From positions 1-64,000 of the forward strand of contig JAPPJO010000038.1 in assembly GCA_028820325.1 (NCBI GenBank): 64,000 nucleotides of DNA, read 5' to 3'. Below are positions 42,427 to 50,797 of this stretch, piece after piece; position 1 is the first letter of the stretch, and the number at the start of each line of letters is the position of its first letter. The notes below the pieces were generated by a model. That model was not told the DNA's origin and did not search any database. It was given only the letters and a program-made list of their open reading frames with translations. The stretch comes from Gammaproteobacteria bacterium. GTDB taxonomy: Bacteria > Gemmatimonadota > Gemmatimonadetes > Longimicrobiales > Gaopeijiaceae. Position numbers and translations under genes: made by a program.

Positions 42427-43625
42427 GCGCCCCGATGAAGTCCCGGGAACGCGCGGGCTCCGCCTCGCTGCGCAAGGGCGAGGCGGCAACCTCGCTTCGC
42501 TACAAGATGATGGCGCTCGCGCGAGAAAGAGAGAACGTCATTTCGCTGGGGCGCGGCGATCCCGATCTGCACACCCAGCCGGCGATTGTCGAGGACGGCC
42601 TTGCCCGTTTCGCCGAAGCGGCGGGCGCGGGGATGGCCACAGGGGACGGTGGCCCGGTGCGCGGCCTGCTCCCGCTGCGCGAAGGCATCGCCCGCCGCTA
42701 CGCCCGCGAAAAGGGCGTGGAGGTCGATCCCGCCACCGAAATCGCCATCACCAACGGCGCCCAGGAGGGGCTGTTCCTGGCCATGCTGGCGCTCGTCGAC
42801 CCGGGCAACCGGGTCGCCTGCCAGGACCCGCGCTACAGCTCCTACGACCAGGCGATCGGGACCGCGGGCGGCGACATCGTGCCTGTCCCCACGGGTGGAG
42901 ACCGCCCCTTCGAACTCGGGGGCGATGAACTCCGAAAGCACGCGCAGGGCTGCAAGCTCCTCGTATTCGTGAATCCTTCGAACCCGACCGGATCTTGCGT
43001 AGGCCCGCAGGGCGTGCGCGATCTGGCAGGGGCCGCGGCCGACCTCGGCATGGTGGTGGTGTCCGACGAGATCTACGAGGACGTGGTCTTCCGCGAGGAG
43101 CCGTTCCTCTCGCTGCTTGCCGCGGATGGAGCCCGCGGGCGTTCGGTTGTCCTTTCGGGATTCTCCAAGGCCTACGCGATGACCGGCTTCCGGGTCGGCT
43201 ACCTGGTCGGCCCACCGGCCTTCATCGACGCGGTGGAGGCCATCAAGAGCACGACGTCGGGCCCCTGTCCGGCATTCTCGCAATACACGGCTCTCGCCGC
43301 CCTCGAGGCCGATCCGGACCCGCGTCCGGAGTATCTGGCGCGGTATCGGCGCCGGCGCCAGGCGCTGATCGACGGCTTCGCCGAGCTGGGGGTCCCGCAC
43401 GGTCCCCACGGGGGAGGCCTGTTCATGTGGGCCGACGTTTCGCGCTTCGGGATGGACGCCGAGAACTTCTGCTACCGGCTCCTGGACGAGGCGGGCGTGC
43501 TGATGTTCCCCGGGGCCTCCTTCGGTGCGAGATGGCGCAACTGGGTACGGGTCTCGCTCCTGTGTCCCGAGGCACGCATCCTCGAGTCGATGGAGCGCAT
43601 ACGGAAGTTCGCCAGCAGCCTGTAG
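42423..43625 (+). CDS. Class I/II PLP-dependent aminotransferase
   Basis: A 400-residue enzyme related to the one at 18.0-19.2 kb. ATG 42423 overlaps the pseudo-aminotransferase stop as ATGA. Motifs in order: ISLGRGDPDLHTQPAI near residue 40, NGAQEGLFLAMLAL near residue 115, VNPSNPTGS near residue 183, SDEIYEDVVF near residue 213, and the PLP lysine in SGFSKAYAMTGFR near residue 246. All are intact. The end RWRNWVRVSLLCPEARI carries the Arg that binds the substrate alpha-carboxylate. A 6-bp hairpin follows the stop. Confidence 0.92.
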   Translation: MSAPMKSRERAGSASLRKGEAATSLRYKMMALARERENVISLGRGDPDLHTQPAIVEDGLARFAEAAGAGMATGDGGPVRGLLPLREGIARRYAREKGVEVDPATEIAITNGAQEGLFLAMLALVDPGNRVACQDPRYSSYDQAIGTAGGDIVPVPTGGDRPFELGGDELRKHAQGCKLLVFVNPSNPTGSCVGPQGVRDLAGAAADLGMVVVSDEIYEDVVFREEPFLSLLAADGARGRSVVLSGFSKAYAMTGFRVGYLVGPPAFIDAVEAIKSTTSGPCPAFSQYTALAALEADPDPRPEYLARYRRRRQALIDGFAELGVPHGPHGGGLFMWADVSRFGMDAENFCYRLLDEAGVLMFPGASFGARWRNWVRVSLLCPEARILESMERIRKFASSL

Positions 43626-43636
43626 GATGGCTGGAT

Positions 43637-43651
43637 GGAAGCTCGGCTTCC
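43637..43651 (+). other. Short perfect inverted repeat after the aminotransferase gene
   Basis: GGAAGC, TCG, GCTTCC. It lies 12 bases past the stop but has no T-run, so a role as terminator is uncertain. Confidence 0.25.
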
Positions 43652-43805
43652 GACCGCGAGAGTGAATGGAACGGGAAGATCGCGCCGGTCCGCGAGCGGC
43701 CGCGCGTCGTGGGGAACCGGCAACCCCGTGTGGCGTAGTCCCGGTTCGGCGGCTACGCTTGCGAGCCCGCCGGCATCCGCACCCGAACCGGAACCAGGAG
43801 GATCC

Positions 43806-44465
43806 ATGACCCTGCGAATCAACGACGAAGCACCCGATTTCACCGCCGAGACCACCGAGGGCACCATCCGATTCCACGACTGGATCGGCGACGGATGGGC
43901 GATCCTGTTTTCCCATCCGAAGGACTTCACGCCCGTCTGCACCACCGAACTGGGCACCGTGGCCGCGCTCAAGGACGAATTCACGCGCCGCAACTGCAAG
44001 ATCATGGGCATCAGCGTGGACGGCGTCGGCGACCATCACGCCTGGTCGGACGACATCGCGTCGTTCGGCGGGCACGCCATCAACTATCCGCTGGTGGGCG
44101 ACCCGGAGCTGAGCGTGGTCAAGCTCTACGACATGCTCCCGGCCGATGCGGGCGACACCTGCAAGGGACGGACTCCGGCCGACAACGCCACGGCACGCTC
44201 GGTCTTCATCATCGGACCCGACAAGAAGATCAAGGCCACGCTCACCTATCCCATGAGCACGGGCCGGAACTTCGCCGAGATCCTGCGGCTTCTGGATTCC
44301 TGCCAGCTCACCGCCAACAAGCAGGTCGCCACCCCGGCCAACTGGGAGCACGGTGAGGACGTGATCATCCTCCCTACCGTGTCTAACGAGGACGCGGAAG
44401 CGAAGTATCCGGACGGTTGGGAACAGCCGCTTCCCTACATCCGCATCGTTCCGCAGCCCGAGTAG
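43806..44465 (+). CDS. Prx6-type peroxiredoxin
   Basis: A 219-residue thiol peroxidase. ATG 43806 has an AGGAGG a few bases upstream. The peroxidatic Cys is Cys 45 in DFTPVCTTELG, and the Prx6 C-terminal domain (TANKQVATPANWEHGEDVIILPTVSNEDA) is complete, so it belongs to the 1-Cys group rather than AhpC. It reduces hydrogen peroxide and organic hydroperoxides in the cytosol. A second Cys occurs in DTCKGRTPAD near residue 120 and another near 164. It is probably its own transcription unit given 180 non-coding bases before it and about 100 after it. Confidence 0.93.
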   Translation: MTLRINDEAPDFTAETTEGTIRFHDWIGDGWAILFSHPKDFTPVCTTELGTVAALKDEFTRRNCKIMGISVDGVGDHHAWSDDIASFGGHAINYPLVGDPELSVVKLYDMLPADAGDTCKGRTPADNATARSVFIIGPDKKIKATLTYPMSTGRNFAEILRLLDSCQLTANKQVATPANWEHGEDVIILPTVSNEDAEAKYPDGWEQPLPYIRIVPQPE

Positions 44466-44562
44466 CGATACCCGGGTCATCGCAGAGGCATTCACCGGCC
44501 CCCGGGCTCGCGCACACCAGGAAATGCGCGGGTCCGGGGGTCATGAGCACATGGGAGCGCCC

Positions 44563-45960
44563 GTGAGCGAACTGCTGATCGCCGGCGGCACCGTGGTAAC
44601 GGCCGACCGCATGGAGCCGGCCGACGTCCTGATCCGCGACGGGCGGATTGCGGAGGTCGGGCAGGACCTGACCACCGATGGCGAGGTCCTGGACGCGCGC
44701 GGCCACTGGGTCATGCCCGGGGGCATCGACACCCACACGCACCTGGCTCACCCCATCGACCGCCTGGGGATCACCACCGCCGACGACTTCCATACCGGCA
44801 CCGTCGCGGGGGCGTGCGGGGGCGTCACCACCATCATCGACTTCTCGCTGCAGCGGCGGGGCGAGACGCTGGCGCTGGCGCGCGACAGGCGCCTGGGCGA
44901 AATCGCGCCCGACGCCGTCATCGACTATGGCTTTCACACCATCGTCACGGATGTCCGCGACGATGTCATCGCCGAAGTGCCGGAGTTGATCGAGGGAGGA
45001 TTCCCCTCCTTCAAGGTCTACATGACGTACGGCGACAAGATCGTCAACGACGATGGGCTGTTGCGGCTGCTGGAAGCGACCGGCGCCAACGGCGGGCTCG
45101 TCTACGTCCACTGCGAGAACGACTGTGCGGTCACGTACCTGATCAACCAGCACCTCAGCGACGGCAAGACCGGTCCCGCCTACCACGCCCCCAGCCGCCC
45201 CCCGGTGGTGGAGGCGGAGGCGACCCATCGCGCCATCATGCTGGCCGGGGTGGTGGATGCTCCCCTTTGCATCGCGCACGTCACCTCGGCGGGCGCGGCG
45301 GGTCATGTGGCCGCCGCCCGCGAGCGCGGCGAACCGGTTGTGGCCGAGACCTGCCCGCAGTACCTGGTGCTCGACGAGACGGTCTACGACCCCTGCGGCG
45401 GGTTCGAGGTCGCCAAGTTCGTGTGCAGCCCCCCGATGCGCGCCGCCGAGCACGGCGACGCCCTCTGGAGCGCGCTGGCGGACGGATCGATCCAGCAGGT
45501 GTCCTCCGACCACGCCCCCTTCCGCTACCACGACCAGAAGACCACCGGGCGCGGCAACTTCACCCGCATCCCCAACGGCCTCCCGGGGATCGAGACCCGC
45601 CTCCCCCTGGTGTTCGCCGGCGGCGTGTCGACCGGCTTGATCTCGCCCCAGCGCTTCGTCGAACTCGCCTCCACCAATCCGGCGCGCATCTTCGGAATGT
45701 ACCCACGCAAGGGCACGCTGGACGCCGGAGCCGACGCCGACGTCATCGTCGTGGACCCGGAGGCGGAGACCGAAATCGATGCGGCCAGGCTCCACTCCGC
45801 GGTAGACTACAGCCCCTTCCAGGGGATGCGGGTGAGCGGCTTCCCGACCTGGACGCTTTCGCGCGGTGAGATCATCGTCGACCGCGGGGAGCCGGTCGCG
45901 GAGCGGGGCAGGGGACGCCTGGCCGAGCGCGGGCGGATTGATCCGGCGGCGCTGCCGTGA
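44563..45960 (+). CDS. Dihydropyrimidinase / D-hydantoinase-type cyclic amidohydrolase
   Basis: A 465-residue enzyme. GTG 44563 has GGAG 5 bases upstream; an ATG at 44551 is also open. Metal ligands: DTHTHLAHP (HxH) near residue 58, the carbamylated Lys in PSFKVYMTYG near residue 150, VHCEND near residue 182, IAHVTSAG near residue 238 and SSDHAPF near residue 315. The Asp of SSDH is the general base. Tyr in MTYGD, conserved in hydantoinases, is present. It opens dihydropyrimidine or hydantoin rings to carbamoyl amino acids. Together with the NCS2 permease 6 kb away and nearby aminotransferases it points to pyrimidine or hydantoin use (inference). Confidence 0.9.
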   Translation: MSELLIAGGTVVTADRMEPADVLIRDGRIAEVGQDLTTDGEVLDARGHWVMPGGIDTHTHLAHPIDRLGITTADDFHTGTVAGACGGVTTIIDFSLQRRGETLALARDRRLGEIAPDAVIDYGFHTIVTDVRDDVIAEVPELIEGGFPSFKVYMTYGDKIVNDDGLLRLLEATGANGGLVYVHCENDCAVTYLINQHLSDGKTGPAYHAPSRPPVVEAEATHRAIMLAGVVDAPLCIAHVTSAGAAGHVAAARERGEPVVAETCPQYLVLDETVYDPCGGFEVAKFVCSPPMRAAEHGDALWSALADGSIQQVSSDHAPFRYHDQKTTGRGNFTRIPNGLPGIETRLPLVFAGGVSTGLISPQRFVELASTNPARIFGMYPRKGTLDAGADADVIVVDPEAETEIDAARLHSAVDYSPFQGMRVSGFPTWTLSRGEIIVDRGEPVAERGRGRLAERGRIDPAALP

Positions 45961-46023
45961 GCGTGCCGAAGTCGTGGCGGTGGTCCGCCCCGTGAAGTCC
46001 GAGCCGGGTTCGGAGACTGATCC

Positions 46024-47148
46024 GTGAACCTGGACGGCATCCGCGCGCAATTCCCGATCCTCCATCGCCGCAACTACCTGAACTCCTGCTCGCTGGGCGC
46101 ACTCTCGATCCGCGCCGAGGAACGCTTGCAAGACTTTCTGGACCGCTGGCACGATATGGGCGCCTCGGCATGGTACGAGCACTGGTGGGGGCTGCTCGCG
46201 GAGCTGCGGCATCGCGTCGCGGATCTCTTCGCGGCCCCCGCGGGGGCCGTCGCGCTCATGCCATCCACCTCCGCGTGCCTCGCGGTCATCTCCGAGAGCC
46301 TGGACTGGACGACGCGCAACCGCATCGTTACGACCGAGCTCGACTTTCCCACGCTCCTGTACCAGTGGAAGGTCCGTCCCGGCGTGGAGATGGTCGTGCT
46401 GGAGAGTCCGGACGGCGTCCGGGTCGACCCGCAGCAGTTCGAGGACGCCGTCGACGAGCGCACGCTGGCCATCGCCACCAGCCATGTCTTCTTTACGACC
46501 GGCGCAATCCTCGATCTGAAGTCGATCGCCGAGATCGCGCATCGGGCGGGCGCGTATTGCCTCGTCGATGGCTACCAGGGCGCGGGCCAGATTCCTCTGG
46601 ATCTCCCGGCGACCGGCGTAGATTTCTATACTGCCGGCCCGCTCAAGTGGCTCTGCGGAGGCCCGGGGCTCGCGTATCTGTACGTGCGCGAGGACCTTAT
46701 CCCGGCGCTCGAGCCGAGAATCACCAGCTGGTTCGCCACAGAGGACCAGTTTCGCTTCAACCCCGGCGAATTCCGATATCACGCGGATGCGCGCCGCTTC
46801 GAGCTCGGGACCCCCGCGCTCGCCACGGTCCACACGGCGCTCGGCGGGCAGGACATCATCGACGAAACCGGCGTCGAGGCGATTCGGGCCCGGAACGTGA
46901 TGCTGACGGAACGATTGATCGACGGCTGCCGGGCCGCCGGTTTCGCTCCCCGTGTCGCCGGCGACCCGGATGAGCGCTCGGCGATCGTCCCGGTTCGTCA
47001 TCCGGCACCGGCGGACGCGGTCAAGCACCTCGCCGGCCGCGGAATCATCGTGGACAGCCGTCCGGGCGTGGTTCGGGCGAGCCCGCACTTCTACAACACC
47101 GCGGAGGAAGCTGACGAATTCGTGAGTGCGCTCAGGAAGACCGTGTGA
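46024..47148 (+). CDS. Class V aminotransferase-fold protein, kynureninase/cysteine-desulfurase-like
   Basis: A 374-residue fold type I PLP enzyme. GTG 46024 starts NLDGIRAQFPILHRRNYLNSCSLGAL, the usual opening of this group. The region AVALMPSTSACLAVISESL binds the cofactor phosphate; YCLVDGYQGAGQIPLDL near residue 185 provides the Asp and Gln that contact PLP; the lysine is in TAGPLKWLCGGPGLAYLYV near residue 213. The spacing and the LKW-x-CGGPG motif are closer to kynureninase and isopenicillin N epimerase-like proteins than to IscS. A tryptophan 2,3-dioxygenase gene is 11 kb downstream, but there is no formamidase or hydroxylase here, so a kynurenine pathway is not shown. Its 3' end overlaps the next gene by 17 bases. 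Confidence 0.82.
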   Translation: MNLDGIRAQFPILHRRNYLNSCSLGALSIRAEERLQDFLDRWHDMGASAWYEHWWGLLAELRHRVADLFAAPAGAVALMPSTSACLAVISESLDWTTRNRIVTTELDFPTLLYQWKVRPGVEMVVLESPDGVRVDPQQFEDAVDERTLAIATSHVFFTTGAILDLKSIAEIAHRAGAYCLVDGYQGAGQIPLDLPATGVDFYTAGPLKWLCGGPGLAYLYVREDLIPALEPRITSWFATEDQFRFNPGEFRYHADARRFELGTPALATVHTALGGQDIIDETGVEAIRARNVMLTERLIDGCRAAGFAPRVAGDPDERSAIVPVRHPAPADAVKHLAGRGIIVDSRPGVVRASPHFYNTAEEADEFVSALRKTV

Positions 47149-47743
47149 CGGCGCGACGAACGAACCTCGTCGACGCGCCATAGCCGTTGCCTTCATTGTG
47201 CGCTCGGGTCCAACCAGCTCGCTTCAGTTGACGTCCGATGAGCCGGTTGAAGAACCCGTGACCAACGAGCACCACGCGGCCGCCCTCGGTCGCGGAATCC
47301 GCAAGTCTCTCGGCAGCACGCCGAGCTCGCGCCCTGGCCATGGCGTAGCTTTCGACCTGTTGGTGAAGTCCCAGCATCCAAAGGCTGCGCGCAATTGCAA
47401 CGGCGACGGAATATGGCAATGACAAGCCGGGGACAGGTATCCTGGCCGGCAATTCCGCTTCGCGATAGAGCGGGTCGCCCGTGGTTTCCTCGATATGCGG
47501 GAAGAACAGCCTGGCCGACTCGATGGAGCGCCGCGAGTTGCTTGTCAGGATTCTGCACTCCCCCCCTTTCGCGTCACTACAATAGGTCTTCGTCTTTCGC
47601 GTGCGCGGATCCGTGTGACGGTGATCGATCCCTGCGCTCTCATACGCGGCAAGAAAGTCACGCATGTCGAACGTCCGGACTCGGGCCCGGGTGTCAAAGC
47701 GGGGTCGGGCGTGCCGGATCAACAGTATCTCATCCGATAGCAT
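47132..47743 (-). CDS. Histidine phosphatase superfamily protein
   Basis: A 203-residue protein of the phosphoglycerate-mutase fold. The catalytic RH motif is LIRHARPRF at residues 8-16, the second Arg region is TSNSRRSIESARLFFP near residue 70 and the second His is VVLVGHGFFNRLIG near residue 157. Glu in REAELPA near residue 94 fits the acid. Such proteins remove phosphate from small molecules or proteins such as SixA targets. ATG 47743 has GGAG 7 bases upstream. It converges on and overlaps the class V enzyme gene. Confidence 0.85.
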   Translation of the reverse strand: MLSDEILLIRHARPRFDTRARVRTFDMRDFLAAYESAGIDHRHTDPRTRKTKTYCSDAKGGECRILTSNSRRSIESARLFFPHIEETTGDPLYREAELPARIPVPGLSLPYSVAVAIARSLWMLGLHQQVESYAMARARARRAAERLADSATEGGRVVLVGHGFFNRLIGRQLKRAGWTRAHNEGNGYGASTRFVRRAVTRSS

Positions 47744-47804
47744 TCGGCTTCTCCGGCAAAGCCGGGAGGATTGGCGCTCCGTCGAGCCTCGGATCAGCCG
47801 CTTC

Positions 47805-48806
47805 CTACCCCAGCAGGTCGTCCCGCACCTCGTCGATGATGCCGTAGAAGCAGCACCATTCGCCCTCGATCACCGCGGGACGCGAGCGCAGGCCGAACAC
47901 CACGCCCTCCTGCGGGGCCAGGACTGCAGCGCACTCATCGCCGTAGAGATCGAAGATCCGTCCCAGCGGCGTTCCCGCCGGGATCGACGTCTCGAAAGGC
48001 ACGTTCGGCTCGCCGACCCACATCCCGGACGCCGGAGCCAGCAGCGCCTGCTGGTGCCCCATGCGCCACCTGGCGGCATGGCGCGCCTCGCCCTCGAGCA
48101 TCTCGTAGTGGCACATCACGTTGCGGTAGCTGCCCGCCAGGTCCTCGGCCACGGCATGGAAGTCGGAGGTGAGGGTGCGGCAATTGCCCCCCAGCTCGAT
48201 CGTGATCCCGGCCTTGCCCAGCTCGGCGATCTTCGAGGAGGGATTGGCACCGCCCACGCCGCTGCGGAACACTAGGTCCCATTGTGGCCCCATCGCCGCC
48301 GCGAGTTCGAAGCTGGGCGGGTTGTCGGAGGCGAAGATCATGTGCGCGAGGTAGGAGTGCTCTCCCCCCGAATGCACCGCGATCTGAAGGTCGCAGGTGT
48401 CCTTCATGGCCTGCCAGTGCGCCCACGCCGCCCGCTCGGTCGGGTAGCCGTCGGTGCGCCCCGGATAGATGCGGTTCATGTCGTAGGAGAAGGTGTCCAG
48501 CGGATCGCCGCGCTTGCCCGCCTCGAACGCGGGCACGTTCATCGCCGGAACCCCGACCACCGTCCCGCGCACCTCGGCTGCGTCGAGCGTCGCGAACAGC
48601 TTGAAGATCGAGAGCGCGCCCTCGGGTTCGTCCCCGTGGGTGGCGCCGTTGATCCACAGGATCGGGCCGTCGGATGCGCCGCGGCATATCAGGATGGGAA
48701 TCTCGCGCGCGACCGCCGCCACGTCCGATCCGACCGGGATCACGCCCCGGGTGATCGTCCCGGGAGACGTCTCCGCGCTCCCGATCACCAGCGTTTCGTT
48801 ACTCAT
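47805..48806 (-). CDS. AstE/ASPA (succinylglutamate desuccinylase/aspartoacylase) family zinc hydrolase
   Basis: A 333-residue zinc carboxypeptidase-fold amidohydrolase. The HxxE zinc site is NGATHGDEPEG near residue 55, the second His in QIAVHSGGEHS near residue 143, and the catalytic Glu in ITIELGGN near residue 200. A C-terminal beta domain (LLAPASGMWVGEP onward) resembles the lipoyl-like fold of this family. Members remove N-acyl groups from amino acids; DoeB, in ectoine breakdown, is one example. ATG 48806 overlaps the Ldh gene stop as ATGA. It is the last gene of a four-gene unit. Confidence 0.88.
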   Translation of the reverse strand: MSNETLVIGSAETSPGTITRGVIPVGSDVAAVAREIPILICRGASDGPILWINGATHGDEPEGALSIFKLFATLDAAEVRGTVVGVPAMNVPAFEAGKRGDPLDTFSYDMNRIYPGRTDGYPTERAAWAHWQAMKDTCDLQIAVHSGGEHSYLAHMIFASDNPPSFELAAAMGPQWDLVFRSGVGGANPSSKIAELGKAGITIELGGNCRTLTSDFHAVAEDLAGSYRNVMCHYEMLEGEARHAARWRMGHQQALLAPASGMWVGEPNVPFETSIPAGTPLGRIFDLYGDECAAVLAPQEGVVFGLRSRPAVIEGEWCCFYGIIDEVRDDLLG

Positions 48807-49882
48807 GTACGCTCCAGTGAGAATGGCACCCCCAGCTCTTCGGCCAGCGCCCGCAGCCGCACCACCGTCTTCGGATCCATCGGGATGCCGTGCTTCAGTC
48901 GATGCCGCGCGCGCTCCTGTTCCGCCTGCCCGGGCAGCTGAACCGGTTTGTCCGGATCGATCGGCGATGCGCCGAGCACATCCGCGATCAGCCGCTCGAG
49001 CCTGTCCTCGAACTCCCCTCGCGCCATGAACGCCTCGATGTCGACGGCGATCATGGTATGGGCCACATCGTAGTTCTCGTCGTCCTGGAATACCTGCGCC
49101 CCGAAGAGCGACCCCGTCAGCACGCCCGTGAGAATGTCTGTGATGAGGCTGAGGCCGTAGCCCTTGTAGTCGCCAATGGGGAGCAGGGGGCCCTTCATGG
49201 CGGCGTCCGGATCACTCGTGCGCGCGCCCGCGGGCGTGAGCGCCCAGTGATCCGGCATCGGCAGCCCCGCGCGCCTCAGCCAGCGCATCATCCCCTTGCC
49301 GGACTGTGTCAGCGCCATATCCAGCACGATGGGGTCGCGCCCGCCGGCCCTCGGAACCGCCATGCCCCAGGGGTTCGTGCCCAGGATCGGCCGGGTCGCG
49401 CCCCATGGAGCCATCTCCGCGCCCGCGTTCGTCATCGAAATCCCGATCAGCCCCGCGTCCGCCGCCCGCTTGGCGTGGAAGCCGGCGATCCCGAAGTGGT
49501 TGCTGTGCCGCACGCCGACCATCGCCACCCCTGCCTGCCACGCCATCTCCACGGCCCGGTCCATGGCCCGACGCGCGGCGACATATCCGAGTCCCTTGTT
49601 TGCATCGAGAAGCGCCGCCGCGGGCCTCTCGCGTACCCACGTCATCGGCGCATCGGGAAGAATCCCCCCGTTGCGCATGCGCCGCGCGTAGCGAAAGAGC
49701 TTCTCGAGTCCCTGGTGCTGTCCCGGATGCCACCAGAGCGACGCCGTCACGACCCCGTCGGCGTTGATACGGGCTTCCTCGGCGCTCGCGCCAAGCGCCC
49801 GCAACACGTCTTCGGCGAATCCGCGCACCGAGGGCTCACGAAAGCGCTCGACCGCGACCCGTTCGTCCAGGTGGTAGGTGAT
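48803..49882 (-). CDS. Ldh family malate/L-lactate/ureidoglycolate-type dehydrogenase
   Basis: A 359-residue NAD(P)-dependent oxidoreductase of the Ldh2 fold. Family motifs are VVTASLWWHPGQHQGLEKL near residue 50, VGVRHSNHFGIAGFHAKRA near residue 123 with the catalytic His, GTNPWGMAVPRA near residue 170 and IGDYKGYGLSLITDILTGVLTG near residue 240. The reading frame has no ATG upstream of the conserved N-terminus. The best candidate start is ATC at 49882, preceded by GGGGAG at the correct distance and giving TYHLDERVAVERF; the first standard start, GTG 49828, would drop 18 residues. The family reduces 2-keto acids such as pyruvate, malate or ureidoglycolate. The ATC start is inference. Confidence 0.82.
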   Translation of the reverse strand: MTYHLDERVAVERFREPSVRGFAEDVLRALGASAEEARINADGVVTASLWWHPGQHQGLEKLFRYARRMRNGGILPDAPMTWVRERPAAALLDANKGLGYVAARRAMDRAVEMAWQAGVAMVGVRHSNHFGIAGFHAKRAADAGLIGISMTNAGAEMAPWGATRPILGTNPWGMAVPRAGGRDPIVLDMALTQSGKGMMRWLRRAGLPMPDHWALTPAGARTSDPDAAMKGPLLPIGDYKGYGLSLITDILTGVLTGSLFGAQVFQDDENYDVAHTMIAVDIEAFMARGEFEDRLERLIADVLGASPIDPDKPVQLPGQAEQERARHRLKHGIPMDPKTVVRLRALAEELGVPFSLERT

Positions 49883-49909
49883 GGCAGTGCTCCCCGGTCC
49901 GCGGCTCGG

Positions 49910-50797
49910 CTACTCCCCGAACCCCCAGCTGTGGGCGTGGGGCTGGATCAGCTCCGCCGTCATCCCGGGAAGCTGATCGGGATAGACGAAGGCCTCGTAG
50001 CCGTCGTTGGCGTCGAAGATGGTGTCCTGGAAGAAGGGGATCCCGCGCTCGCGCAGTCCGGCGACATCGCCGTCGATGTCCGTCGTCTGGAGCGCTATGT
50101 GGTCCAGCCCCTCGCCGCGTGAGTTGAGGAAGCGGTTCACGCGCGACTCCGGGTCCCAGTTCTGCACCAGGTGCAGCCAGCACTGGTTGGGGAAGAGGAT
50201 GCGCGCGTCGAGCTGCTTTCCCTTGCCCTGGTCGTTGCGGTAGTCCTGGGCGACGAGCCCGAAGAAGCGCTCGAAGCGTTCGCACGCGTCCGCCAGGTCG
50301 TGCACGCACAGCCCGATGTGCTGCAGGCGGAAGAGTTCCATCGAGTCGCTCACGGGCTCGCCCACGGCTTCCGGCGGATAGTACCAGCTCCGGTCGTGCG
50401 ACTGGATGAGCTCGATGGTGAGGCCGGGCAGCCTGTCCGGATAGACGAAGGCCTCGTAGCCGTCGTTGGCGTCGAGAATGCGGTCCTCCCACACGCTCAC
50501 GCCGATCTCGCGGAGATGGGCGACATCGGCTTCGATATCGTCCGTCTCCAGGCAGATGTGCTCCAGCCCCTCGCCCTTCTCCTGGAGAAACCGGTTCACG
50601 CGCGACTCCGGATTCCAGTTCTGGACGAGGTGCAGCCAGCACTCGTTGCCGAGCAGGATGCGGGCGTCGAGCTGCATCCCCTTGCCCTGGTCGTGGCGGA
50701 AATCGCGCGCCTTGAGCCCGAGAACGCGCTCGAAGCGCGCGCAGGCGTCCTCGAGATCGCGCACCACCATGCCGATGTGCTGGACCCGCAGAATCAT
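49910..50797 (-). CDS. VOC family protein with two tandem, closely similar domains
   Basis: A 295-residue protein made of two glyoxalase/bleomycin-resistance (VOC) modules, residues 1-140 and 155-295. Each has VQHIG or LQHIG with a metal-binding His, a FERxxGL helix, CWLHLVQNW and DANDGYEAFVYPD followed by a final Glu in ELIQ. The copies match at about two thirds of positions by eye, which points to a recent duplication. A full His-Glu-His-Glu metal site may be formed within each module, as in methylmalonyl-CoA epimerase. ATG 50797 overlaps the amidohydrolase stop as ATGA. The reaction is unknown; epimerisation, ring cleavage or lyase chemistry are options in the family. Confidence 0.85.
   Translation of the reverse strand: MILRVQHIGMVVRDLEDACARFERVLGLKARDFRHDQGKGMQLDARILLGNECWLHLVQNWNPESRVNRFLQEKGEGLEHICLETDDIEADVAHLREIGVSVWEDRILDANDGYEAFVYPDRLPGLTIELIQSHDRSWYYPPEAVGEPVSDSMELFRLQHIGLCVHDLADACERFERFFGLVAQDYRNDQGKGKQLDARILFPNQCWLHLVQNWDPESRVNRFLNSRGEGLDHIALQTTDIDGDVAGLRERGIPFFQDTIFDANDGYEAFVYPDQLPGMTAELIQPHAHSWGFGE

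Noticed and set aside
42183..44495. A 770-codon minus-strand frame
   Set aside because: Antisense to two aminotransferase-type genes and peroxiredoxin; composition is that of a shadow.
44383..47196. A 937-codon open frame on the minus strand
   Set aside because: It runs antisense through peroxiredoxin, dihydropyrimidinase and class V genes and has no domain; it is a GC-rich shadow frame.
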